64,000 nt of DNA from Bacteroidetes bacterium 43-16 (GTDB lineage Bacteria; Bacteroidota; Bacteroidia; Chitinophagales; Chitinophagaceae). Of this stretch, positions 18,136 to 25,990 are shown piece by piece; the first letter of the stretch is position 1, and the number at the start of each line of letters is the position of its first letter. The stretch covers positions 175,194 to 239,193 of the forward strand of contig MKTB01000033.1 of NCBI GenBank assembly GCA_001897525.1, in the 5' to 3' direction. A program made the position numbers and the translations under genes. The notes beneath the pieces are model-generated. The model did not search any database. It was not told the origin of the DNA and was given only the letters and a program-made list of their open reading frames with translations.

Positions 18136-20388
18136 TTAGTTTCCTAGTTCAAGTTGGTTTTTGACCAGTTCGTAGTATTTTCCTTTTTGGATACTCAGCC
18201 TTTGGTGTGTACCTTCTTCGACAATTTCCCCTTGTTCAAGGACTACAATTTTGTCAGCATTTTTAACGGTGCTCAAACGGTGGGCAACAACTACTACCGT
18301 TCGACCTTTAAAAAAGGACTGGAGGTTTTCTAAGATCACTTTTTCGTTATTGGCATCGAGGGAGTTGGTGGCTTCATCAAAGAATAATATCTCCGGATCT
18401 TTATACACTGCTCTTGCGATAAGTATCCTTTGCCTTTGCCCCATGCTGATCCCTTTTCCTTCTAAACCAATTTTTGTATTAAATCCTAGAGGGAGTTCTT
18501 CGATAAAGGATAATATATTTGCCATTTTCGTTGCATATTCCAGCCGTTGATTGTCTGGCTCTTCTATGCCTACTGCAATATTGCCCGCAATTGTTTCATT
18601 AAATAGATAACCATCCTGCATTACTGAACCGATTGTACTTCTCCAATGCAGTGGAATAATCTGCTTTAGCTCTTTTACTTTAGGGGAAAGATCCTGATCA
18701 GCTTTATTGTCCGATATTACACTAATGGTTCCTTTGTATTTATCATCATAGAATTTCTGCAATATTTTCAGCAGTGTAGTTTTCCCACTACCACTCATAC
18801 CTACAATGGCCGTGATTTTACCTGCAGGTATTTCGAGGTTAATATTCTTTAATACCCTTTCTTCGGCATTTGAAGAATAGCCGAAGTCTAATTGTGTTAT
18901 TTTGAAACCAAATCCAATTGATCGATTTGGCATATTTGTAGTTGGCTGCCTTTCATCTTCTTCCTGGTGAATTTCATTCAAGCGCTCCAATGAAATTTTT
19001 GCATCCTGAAACTCTTGAATAAAGCCCGTGAACTGCTGAATAGGGCTATTTAAAGCCCCCAATATGTATTGAACGGCAAGCATGGCTCCGAGGGTTAATT
19101 CCCCTTTTATTACAGCTGTGGCAACTATTGCAGTAACGAGTAGATTTTTACCTTCATTGATAAATAATGCACCGGCGCTTTGCACCTGGCTTAAAGAAAG
19201 GTTTTTAAAGCTAATTGCAAATAGTCCCCGCTGTAATCTTTCCCAATTCCAACGGAATGTTTTTTCAGCATTGTGCATTTTGATTTCCTGCATTCCCTGT
19301 ACCAGTTCCATTGTCGCCGAGTTTTCCTTAGAAGCTAATGCAAAATGCTTGTAATTCAGCTTTCTGCGCTGTTTTAAAAAGATCGCAATCCACAACATAT
19401 ACAGAATACTGCCGGTCAGGAAGATCAAAAAAACGGGCACACTGTATATTAACATTACAAAGGAATACACGAGTAGGTTAATCATCGAAAAGATTGTATT
19501 AATGCTATTTCCAGTCAGAAATCCTTCAATACGGTGTTGATCGTTGAGCCGTTGCATGATATCACCTGTTTGCTTGGTATCAAAATAGCTAATAGGAAGC
19601 CGCATCAATTTTTTCCAAAAATCGGTTAACAAAGAGAGGTTGATACGTGAACTGACATACAGGAGGATGCCCTGCCGCGAAAAATCAACAACGGTTCTAC
19701 CCAACATTAATACAAACTGTGCTGCAAGTGCTATATAGACGAAATTAATATCCTGTGTATTAACACCCTTGTCTACAATTCCCTGGGTAAGAAAGGGAAT
19801 AAGAAGCTGAAATAAACTTGCCGCTAATAAACCGAGGACAATTTGTAAAAAGTATCCTTTATGTTGATAAAGGTAACCTAACAGTTTACTCCAAGAAATT
19901 GCCTTATTCTGGTTTTGTTCTATTTCAAGGTCTTCTGTTGTTTTCCCAAAATCAGGGGTCGGTTCCAGAAGCATGGCAATTCCGATATTATTTTGATTGC
20001 CATGCCAAAGGCTCATAAATGTATCTGCATCTAATTTCATTAGACCTTCCGTGGCGGGATCAGCAATCCAAAATACGGAGCGTTCGATCTTTGAAGTTGG
20101 ATTGGTCACTTTATGTAGCACTACATAGTGATCGCTATTCCAATGCAAAATACAAGGCATTGGATCTGTACGTATTTTTTCGGCCGTGGTTCTTACTTCC
20201 AACGTATTTATGCCCAACTTTTCAGCAGCATCTCCGATTGCAGCCATTGTGACTCCTTGCTTTCCTGTTTCGCAAATGCGACGAAGTTTATTAATACTAT
20301 AATCCTTTCCGTGCTGCTTTGCTATTATTCTCAGGCAAGTTGCCCCACAGTCCATTTGGTCTAATTGTTTGTAAAAAGCGTACTTCAT
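18136..20388 (-). CDS. Peptidase-containing ABC transporter (C39 protease, PCAT)
   Basis: 750-aa transporter that cuts the leader of a double-glycine precursor and exports the product. Residues 1-130 form a C39 Cys protease: catalytic Cys in QMDCGATCL (about residue 14), His in NSDHYVVLH, Asp in IADPATEG. A six-helix membrane domain follows, then the nucleotide-binding domain with Walker A (GMSGSGKTTLL) and Walker B (ILFFDEATNSLD). The ABC signature reads ISMGQRQR, so the usual LSGGQ has Met in its third position. I start at the ATG at 20388; a TTG one codon earlier is unlikely. It is matched by the GG-type precursor at 23900-24157. Confidence 0.92.
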   Translation of the reverse strand: MKYAFYKQLDQMDCGATCLRIIAKQHGKDYSINKLRRICETGKQGVTMAAIGDAAEKLGINTLEVRTTAEKIRTDPMPCILHWNSDHYVVLHKVTNPTSKIERSVFWIADPATEGLMKLDADTFMSLWHGNQNNIGIAMLLEPTPDFGKTTEDLEIEQNQNKAISWSKLLGYLYQHKGYFLQIVLGLLAASLFQLLIPFLTQGIVDKGVNTQDINFVYIALAAQFVLMLGRTVVDFSRQGILLYVSSRINLSLLTDFWKKLMRLPISYFDTKQTGDIMQRLNDQHRIEGFLTGNSINTIFSMINLLVYSFVMLIYSVPVFLIFLTGSILYMLWIAIFLKQRRKLNYKHFALASKENSATMELVQGMQEIKMHNAEKTFRWNWERLQRGLFAISFKNLSLSQVQSAGALFINEGKNLLVTAIVATAVIKGELTLGAMLAVQYILGALNSPIQQFTGFIQEFQDAKISLERLNEIHQEEDERQPTTNMPNRSIGFGFKITQLDFGYSSNAEERVLKNINLEIPAGKITAIVGMSGSGKTTLLKILQKFYDDKYKGTISVISDNKADQDLSPKVKELKQIIPLHWRSTIGSVMQDGYLFNETIAGNIAVGIEEPDNQRLEYATKMANILSFIEELPLGFNTKIGLEGKGISMGQRQRILIARAVYKDPEILFFDEATNSLDANNEKVILENLQSFFKGRTVVVVAHRLSTVKNADKIVVLEQGEIVEEGTHQRLSIQKGKYYELVKNQLELGN

Positions 20389-20442
20389 CAAGTCAGGTTG
20401 TTTAGCTTACATTGTATGGTTTGTGGCTTCAGTCTGCAATGA

Positions 20443-21537
20443 CTACAATTGGTAATATTCAATTGCTTTTTGTTTTATTGGATTGGTACTCCATTCCTCC
20501 CACTGAGCGGAATAAGGGTCGTATCCGCATTTAAGCGGGGCACTGAATATATCTTCTGGATTGTCCAGGTAAGCTCTGCAATCGGTACATACGCGCCTGA
20601 ATTCACAATCCCTGCATTTTGAAATTTCATCTTTGTTGATGCTCCATAGCTTTTTAAAGTTTGGATGATTGATTACCTCAGCAAGTGTGGTATCTGTTAT
20701 AATACCAAAGCTTTCCATCATACTCGGACAGTTTTTGATATTGCCCTGGCTATCAACAGCGATTTTGCGGTTCAGGCAGGTATTGTATTCGAGGGATTCG
20801 GTGTAATGTTCAATTCCTAAGTTGAAATAAAATTCTTGTACAGCGCCACAGCTTTTAGCATCAATAGCTTTAGATGTGCATATCAGGTTTGTTTTGGTAT
20901 TCTCTGAGTAGGTGTGTAGCTCTTTGCTGGCATTGTAAATTATTACTTCATTCAAGATTGCATATTTGTCGATAATTCTTTCTTGAATAAGGTTAATGTC
21001 ATTTCCAAAGCTATTCACATCCAATACAAGGGATAGGCCATAAAAAGTATTAAGGGAAGCTATATAATTCAGAACTTCTTCAATCGACTCTATCTTTAAA
21101 TCCAAGAAAAATCGTATTTGAAGCATGGAAGTACCTTTCAATCCGAGCTTGTAGATAAAGGAAAAGTACTGGTCTTTCAGGCTTTCATTGTAATCTATAA
21201 TCGCATTATTAAAATAAAATGGCGTATCCCATTCTTTATACATTTCGATGGATTGCGTATTCCAGAATGACCATTCTTTTTCATCACAAAATTTACCAAA
21301 GCCAATTTCTTGCATCCATTCAAAAAAAACAACGATGTCATCCATATCATTGTCGGCAAATTCATTTTGAATAGCCATTAAGCTATTGTATTCGGTTGAC
21401 TTTAGTAATGGGACTAATTCGCTGTCTATTGAATACATGGATGACCTGGAAACATTTTGTAACAGCGCATTTTGACTACCTACCGTTATTTTGCAATTCT
21501 TGAATATGTGAAAAAACAATTCCCTATAGTTTGACAT
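20443..21537 (-). CDS. gwsS: Grasp-with-spasm system SPASM-domain peptide maturase
   Basis: 364-aa protein with a C-terminal SPASM domain: C-x10-G-x4-C (CLNRKIAVDSQGNIKNC), then CRDCEFRRVCTDC and a last Cys in LKCGYDP. The N-terminus lacks the CxxxCxxC cluster of radical SAM enzymes, which fits the non-radical SPASM partner of the GWS family (TIGR04193, from memory). It is coupled to the small gene upstream by a 14-nt overlap and lies downstream of the ATP-grasp gene. Its likely job is to help the ATP-grasp enzyme modify the precursor; the exact chemistry is not visible in sequence. Confidence 0.85.
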   Translation of the reverse strand: MSNYRELFFHIFKNCKITVGSQNALLQNVSRSSMYSIDSELVPLLKSTEYNSLMAIQNEFADNDMDDIVVFFEWMQEIGFGKFCDEKEWSFWNTQSIEMYKEWDTPFYFNNAIIDYNESLKDQYFSFIYKLGLKGTSMLQIRFFLDLKIESIEEVLNYIASLNTFYGLSLVLDVNSFGNDINLIQERIIDKYAILNEVIIYNASKELHTYSENTKTNLICTSKAIDAKSCGAVQEFYFNLGIEHYTESLEYNTCLNRKIAVDSQGNIKNCPSMMESFGIITDTTLAEVINHPNFKKLWSINKDEISKCRDCEFRRVCTDCRAYLDNPEDIFSAPLKCGYDPYSAQWEEWSTNPIKQKAIEYYQL

Positions 21538-21748
21538 CGAATCGACTTATTGCTTTGATTAGTTTATGTTTCTTTGAGCGCGGGTTTTTAATAGAGGAAA
21601 TATTTATGGTATTGTTATGCTTGTTCTCCAATCCTATAGTTACTTTTCTTTCCTGAAGTGGTACATTCTCGCATTCGAGGTACCTGAAATTAAAAGGCAT
21701 GGCATAGAGATCTGCAGGATTGAGGATACTATATTTTTTCCTTTGCAT
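21524..21748 (-). CDS. Small protein coupled between gwsG and gwsS, function unknown
   Basis: A 74-aa ORF that overlaps gwsG by 20 nt at its start (ATG 21748) and gwsS by 14 nt at its end. Such tight overlap on both sides strongly argues for a real, co-translated gene. It has no signal peptide and is basic at the C-terminus (KNPRSKKHKLIKAISRFDVK). I see no double-glycine leader. It could be a leader-recognition or scaffold protein, or an alternative substrate; I do not recognise a family. One Cys is present (LECENVP). Confidence 0.65.
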   Translation of the reverse strand: MQRKKYSILNPADLYAMPFNFRYLECENVPLQERKVTIGLENKHNNTINISSIKNPRSKKHKLIKAISRFDVKL

Positions 21749-22760
21749 TGTTGATTAGAATTTTAGCAACTTCTCTTTCTATAAACTGGTTTGATAAAAC
21801 ACTTATGAAGTCAAGTTGGCCCACCGGATTTATTTCAAGGAAGACATATTCATAATCACTTGTTACCATGAAGTCTGCCGAGCCGCTTTCCAATTTTAGT
21901 TTTTTGGCTAGTTTTAATAATTTATCCTCTACCTCATCAGGAAGTTTTATGCTTGTAACCATCCTGTCCTCTGCATATTCGTTTGTACCCGACCTGATAT
22001 CAATAGGTTGATTTATTTCATCGTAGAATGATATCGCTGCTGCAAAAGTTCTGCCCAGCATAAAAAAGACCCTCACTTCACATTTTCTTTCTATTTTCTT
22101 TTGGAATAAAGAAGGGAAGAACAAAGGATTATCATCTTTTATTATGTCGTCGATGGTAACCTCTTCCGTGCCCTGGGTTAGAAATACATTTTTGGTCAGG
22201 CAGAAGAAAGAATCTTTAATTGCTTTTGTGACCTGTTTACCTTCTCCTAGCATTTTACTTATTACTGTTTTATCAATGGTAACAATTGTTTCGGGTATAA
22301 GCAGACCTATATTTTTGGCTTCCTCTAAAACCGCTAATTTATTTAATTCATATCGTGTGGGGATATTAATGGTACGGACTTTTTTCTCTATTTGCTCATA
22401 CATAAAATCCATTAATGTACCTGTTTCAGCATGTAGATAGTTTTGTAGTGTATTGTTCAATAATTCATCTTCCGGAAACACTTTATTTTTAATCGATGAG
22501 TTTCCCAAATCTCTTGTATAAATTGCTCCTCTTCTAAACCATATCAGGCTAAATTCTTCAAAAAGGTTCCTCTTTTTGTCTTGATAACTTAAGATGATAT
22601 GACTATCCTTGTTTTGAGAAATTTCTAAACCCTCAAAATACAAAGGCTCTCTATCACTGTTTATCCTTTCAAAGTCAGCCTGATAGTAATCTAGCCATTG
22701 GCAAACCTTATCTGCGGTTGTATCACCAGTTTCGGTTATAATCAAAATCTTCTTTGCCAC
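21729..22760 (-). CDS. gwsG: Grasp-with-spasm system ATP-grasp peptide maturase
   Basis: 343-aa ATP-grasp ligase that would form side-chain ester or amide links (graspetide-type) in the precursor. The N-terminus (MAKKILIITETGDTTADKV) is the pre-ATP-grasp domain, then WFRRGAIYTRDL, and the catalytic end carries SADFMVTSDYEYVFLEINPVGQLDF, with the DYxxxFLEINPxGQ Mg/ATP-binding motif typical of the MvdD-like maturases. It starts with GTG at 22760; no in-frame ATG is suitable. Its start overlaps the upstream 366-aa gene by 38 nt, so the genes are coupled. Family match corresponds to TIGR04192 (from memory). Confidence 0.87.
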   Translation of the reverse strand: MAKKILIITETGDTTADKVCQWLDYYQADFERINSDREPLYFEGLEISQNKDSHIILSYQDKKRNLFEEFSLIWFRRGAIYTRDLGNSSIKNKVFPEDELLNNTLQNYLHAETGTLMDFMYEQIEKKVRTINIPTRYELNKLAVLEEAKNIGLLIPETIVTIDKTVISKMLGEGKQVTKAIKDSFFCLTKNVFLTQGTEEVTIDDIIKDDNPLFFPSLFQKKIERKCEVRVFFMLGRTFAAAISFYDEINQPIDIRSGTNEYAEDRMVTSIKLPDEVEDKLLKLAKKLKLESGSADFMVTSDYEYVFLEINPVGQLDFISVLSNQFIEREVAKILINNAKEKI

Positions 22761-23823
22761 GATATAAGATATATTTTATGCCTTTATCCTTTAGAATTTG
22801 CTCATAGCTCTCTTCGAAATCTCTGTCAGGTATACTTTCAATTTCAGGATATTCAAAACCATCTGAATGGAATAAAAATGCATATGAAACAAACTTTGCG
22901 TTTTCATATACATCGTTTAGATACAATTGCTTTCTGCGGTCATTAATGGTTTTTAAAAGATTGTCTTCGATTTTAAATATATAACATGACTTTGTAAATT
23001 GGGTAGAAACTGATCCCCCATATAAGCCATATACTTTATTGCACTGTTGCTGTTCAGGCCAATTAGATTGGGCATCTAAGTAATAGCTTGTACAATACCT
23101 GTCATATAAATAAGCGACTGATGGAGCATATAATATACCTTGTTTTGCGCACGAATCAATTAATTCTTTGTCGTAGTAGCCCCAAGGAGAGCAATGCCTT
23201 AAAATTATCAATAATTCTTGGACGGCAGGATAGCCTATTGTTTTTTCCAGGTTCTCATTTTTCTTTACTGCCGTTCTAAGTAAATCACAAACCTCTTTGA
23301 AATTTACGGAATCGATCATTTTAACTGCAGGCAACAGCGCTTTAGATTGAGTGTAAGGAATAGAAATTGAAAGTTTTTCCGGTAATGTTCTAATTGCCTG
23401 ATCTTTGATTAACGCATCACTAATTAGATTAACCGCCAAAGGATCTTTGCCTGGCAAAGAGTCTTGATTTTTATTAATTACAAGATTGACAAAAGGTGAG
23501 TAGGCCGGTATATTTCCGTAACGTTCATGAACGGAAATACCTCTGGTTCCAATTTCTGCCAATAGTTTTTTAATATAATTGCCATCCGGTTTCTTAGAAC
23601 GAACTGCTGCATATAAAGCGTTATTCAAATCGGTAAAGAATGCCGATTGGATGTCCTTGAAGGCAACTTTAAATAGTTCATTTGCTTTTTCATAATTACC
23701 TTGACAGACTTCGCTTGTTGCCTTTTGGGACATTAAGTAATATTGCTCTAAATTATTATTTGCATAGCTATCCATTGTAAAAAGTAATGCCAAGGAGAGG
23801 GTTAACGTTTGTAGAATCTGCAT
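22723..23823 (-). CDS. Exported protein of the GWS cluster, function unknown
   Basis: 366-aa product with a signal peptide (LTLSLALLFTMDSYA) and a helical N-terminal region resembling one TPR unit (YLMSQKATSEVCQGNYEKANELF). No catalytic motif is evident; several Cys are scattered. It starts after the palindrome that follows the precursor gene and its last 38 nt overlap gwsG, so it belongs to the operon. Being periplasmic or secreted while the maturases are cytoplasmic, it may act after export, for example in immunity, folding or trimming. That is inference. Confidence 0.75.
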   Translation of the reverse strand: MQILQTLTLSLALLFTMDSYANNNLEQYYLMSQKATSEVCQGNYEKANELFKVAFKDIQSAFFTDLNNALYAAVRSKKPDGNYIKKLLAEIGTRGISVHERYGNIPAYSPFVNLVINKNQDSLPGKDPLAVNLISDALIKDQAIRTLPEKLSISIPYTQSKALLPAVKMIDSVNFKEVCDLLRTAVKKNENLEKTIGYPAVQELLIILRHCSPWGYYDKELIDSCAKQGILYAPSVAYLYDRYCTSYYLDAQSNWPEQQQCNKVYGLYGGSVSTQFTKSCYIFKIEDNLLKTINDRRKQLYLNDVYENAKFVSYAFLFHSDGFEYPEIESIPDRDFEESYEQILKDKGIKYILYRGKEDFDYNRNW

Positions 23824-23849
23824 GTTTTAATTTTAATGAATTATAAAAA

Positions 23850-23885
23850 CTCCACTGCAAATTATCCGGATAATTTGCAGTGGAG
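23850..23885 (-). terminator. Perfect 36-nt palindrome terminator after the GWS precursor
   Basis: CTCCACTGCAAATTATCC (23850-23867) is followed with no loop by its exact complement (23868-23885). On - it starts 14 nt after the precursor stop, and a TTTTT run follows, as in a Rho-independent terminator. It would let the precursor be made in excess over the downstream enzymes, a common arrangement for RiPP operons. Confidence 0.82.
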
Positions 23886-23899
23886 GTACTTACTTTAGA

Positions 23900-24157
23900 T
23901 TAGCCTACCTCTTTCAACCATTGAGCGTAGTCATCAGATTTCATATAGTTATCTAATGTTCCCCAAGATGAGCCAACGAGTCTGGTTTTACCATTTAAGG
24001 TTAAATCACCACAGTAATCCCAAGAGGACCCATCAGGTAAATTCTTTTTACCGCCGTCGGTTCTTGTTGGAGTTGCACCACCTGTGATATGACGTGTTTG
24101 ATTTTTGGAAAGTGCATCGTTTTTATACTTTCCATTCTTTAAACTTTCAAGTAACAT
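23900..24157 (-). CDS. gwsA: Putative GWS precursor peptide (double-glycine leader)
   Basis: 85-aa peptide beginning MLLESLKNGKYKNDALSKNQ and reaching a double-glycine site at THITGG-like position (RHITGG, residues 22-27), the expected cut site of the C39 exporter. The 58-residue core is rich in Thr, Ser, Asp, Glu and Lys (for example LTLNGKTRL, SSWGTLDNYMKSDD), the residue types joined in graspetides. A single Cys is present (WDYCGD). It is the first gene of the - strand GWS operon and is set apart by a strong terminator. Precursor identity rests on the leader and context. Confidence 0.78.
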   Translation of the reverse strand: MLLESLKNGKYKNDALSKNQTRHITGGATPTRTDGGKKNLPDGSSWDYCGDLTLNGKTRLVGSSWGTLDNYMKSDDYAQWLKEVG

Positions 24158-24510
24158 ATTGTTGATATTAGTTTAGTTTTTCTCCCCTGTCTTGAACACC
24201 AATGGGGCGAATGTTCGGCGTTTCCCTTGTTTATTTATTCTTAGGTCTAATTCAAGGCAAAGACCGCAACTATAGCTATGAGTATCTTAGTCCATACTTT
24301 TTAGAAGTATCGCAATTGTTTAGTGATATTGGTTGGGATATGGGTTTATGGCAAATTGCCTCCGCAAGCAAGAAGGTACAGGTTAGGTCTTTAGTTTTTT
24401 AACGTAACAAGATTTGATGATAGTATATCTTGCTGTGGATGTGGCAACAATATTAATTAGATTTTTTATATTCACTAAATAAATTAGCAATAAATATTCC
24501 CGATTTGCGC
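24158..24510. other. Divergent gap between GWS precursor and XRE regulator
   Basis: 353 bp without a supported gene. It must carry the GWS promoter on -; no clear TAnnTTTG was seen on that strand. A 66-codon + strand frame (24202-24402) has an ATG but no recognisable protein or ribosome-binding context, so I leave it out. Confidence 0.5.
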
Positions 24511-24518
24511 TACCTTTG
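24511..24518 (+). promoter_or_regulatory. -7 box of the XRE regulator
   Basis: TACCTTTG matches TAnnTTTG and lies 21 nt before the ATG at 24540. No TTG is present at the standard -33 spacing, so the promoter is only half supported. Confidence 0.5.
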
Positions 24519-24539
24519 TTTTGCAAATCAAAACTTTTT

Positions 24540-24932
24540 ATGAATATCAATGAGTTAACTGCATCCCGTATTAAAACTTTACGCGCTCAAAAAGGTCTGA
24601 CTATCGAAGCGGTAGCGGATGGCCTGGAAATTTCTAAAAGTGCCTATTCGCAGATGGAAAATGGCCATGTGGAAATTACGTTAACGCGGATCGAGCTACT
24701 AGCAAAGTATTTCAATGTTCCTATAGAAGAAATCATTGAATCTTCTACAACCAATCATCAAACTTTCACTGGTAACAACGGCGGTACCAACGGAAATAAT
24801 AACAGCAATAACAACAATAATGCTAATAATAGAAGCACGGTCAATAATTTTTTTTCCAACAACGAGGAAAGTTTAGATGCCATGTTGAAAGTTGTAAAAG
24901 ATGTCTTACAAGGTAAAACAAATCAACCTTAG
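24540..24932 (+). CDS. XRE-family HTH transcriptional regulator
   Basis: 130-aa DNA-binding protein. The ATG at 24540 follows a -7 box directly. Residues about 8-62 form a classic helix-turn-helix (IKTLRAQKGLTIEAVADGLE, then ISKSAYSQMENG). A very Asn-rich low-complexity linker (GNNNSNNNNNANN) leads to a short helical tail. It lies between the GWS cluster and the tra operon and points toward tra. It could repress or control the tra operon or the divergent GWS genes; no operator was demonstrated. Confidence 0.88.
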   Translation: MNINELTASRIKTLRAQKGLTIEAVADGLEISKSAYSQMENGHVEITLTRIELLAKYFNVPIEEIIESSTTNHQTFTGNNGGTNGNNNSNNNNNANNRSTVNNFFSNNEESLDAMLKVVKDVLQGKTNQP

Positions 24933-25078
24933 ATTCTTTCGCTTTTAAATGGTTCAAGAAATAAACAAAGAACTTCGATTTCTGATTTATGTAGTTTAAA
25001 ACAGATTAAAAAGGAATGACGAAGATATTTAAAGCAAAATAAATCACCAATAGGGGAATTCCCGTATTTTTTTGCGTG

Positions 25079-25200
25079 AAGGATAGCCGTGGCATCCTTT
25101 TGTATGCCCAAAGCATACAAAAGATATAACAGATAGCCTGGCCCGCATGGTCGGGTGGTGGGCTACAGCGCCGCAGAAGCGCGGGCATGGGCACGCCCAA
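25079..25200. other. Structured non-coding block upstream of the tra region (candidate oriT or mob remnant)
   Basis: Overlapping perfect hairpins are visible: AAGGAT/ATCCTT (25079-25099) and TTTTGTATGC/GCATACAAAA (25098-25107 with 25113-25122, 5-nt loop). A GC-rich stretch with further inverted repeats (GCGC...GCGC, GCCCGC...GCGGGC) runs to about 25200. It stands out from the AT-rich flanks. In related elements such a block is found near mobilisation genes, but no relaxase gene is here. ORFs across it on - are not believable. Confidence 0.5.
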
Positions 25201-25538
25201 TCATTACTAAAATCTCACTTTTACCCCTAAAAGTTTCCTGCTTTAACTACCCTTAGCGATACAATCTGAATTTTTTTAAAATATTTTATAAAAAATTTTG
25301 CTGATTTTTCTGGAAATGGGGTAACTCCAACCTTGGGAATACTTACTACACGAAAATGTGTCCTAATCAAAGGTTCTGTAATATTCTATATTTTTTTTGA
25401 CCTTTTGTAGTACCGTCCCACCTTATATTTTTTCAGTTTTTAAACATTCCCAACCTTGGACATCGGTGTCAAAAGACCTTTTGATATCGAGCCATCTTTG
25501 CATTGTAAACAGAATTTAAAACTAAAAAAATCAACACA
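25201..25538. promoter_or_regulatory. tra-operon upstream region with two CCAACCTTGG sites
   Basis: A 338-bp AT-rich gap before the first tra-region gene. The imperfect palindrome CCAACCTTGG occurs twice, at 25327-25336 and 25450-25459, 123 bp apart, a plausible operator pair. A near match to the -7 box (CATCTTTG, 25493-25500) lies 38 nt before the ATG at 25539. No gene is visible. Confidence 0.42.
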
Positions 25539-25967
25539 ATGTTCAGCAACATTACATGGTTACAGTTTTTAGTCGTACTGATCGGCGTATTGGTATTGTA
25601 CTACATCATCTATTTCATCCGCTTCCGATTCAATGGAATGCTGGACAAATTAAACAAGAAAAGTGAAGCTTACGAGCTTGATATCTTCGAGGGAAGAGAA
25701 ACGGATGAGGAAACGAGAAAGCTCGATGAGCTTGAAATTATCATCAATGGGATAAAAACAGACATATTGGATAAGGCAGGAAAATCGGCAACAAAGGAGC
25801 AGCTTTTGGCTGCATTACCGGAAAAGGTTGCAGACTACGATGGGTTACATCAACCTGCCTACCGATATGCGCTGAACAACTATATCATTCAACAGACCAA
25901 ACAACTATGCGGGGTAGAGATCGAGGAAGAGGAATTGGAGGAGTTATGGGACAATCTACCCCGCTAA
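25539..25967 (+). CDS. Small membrane-anchored protein at the head of the tra region
   Basis: 142-aa protein with one N-terminal transmembrane segment (FLVVLIGVLVLYYIIYFI) and a charged helical cytoplasmic part (DKLNKKSEAYELDIFEGRETDEE; EIEEEELEELWD). I do not recognise a family. It is the first gene after the long structured leader and precedes a lipoprotein gene by 23 nt; the two are cut off from traE by two terminators. A role in the conjugative element is assumed from position only. Confidence 0.7.
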   Translation: MFSNITWLQFLVVLIGVLVLYYIIYFIRFRFNGMLDKLNKKSEAYELDIFEGRETDEETRKLDELEIIINGIKTDILDKAGKSATKEQLLAALPEKVADYDGLHQPAYRYALNNYIIQQTKQLCGVEIEEEELEELWDNLPR

Positions 25968-25990
25968 ATGATTAGAACTTTTTTCGACTA

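Noticed and set aside
24202..24402. 66-codon + strand frame between the GWS precursor and the XRE gene
   Set aside because: Has an ATG but no homology, signal or ribosome-binding support.
24929..25200. Small - strand frames over the GC-rich block
   Set aside because: Cover palindromes; more likely non-coding.
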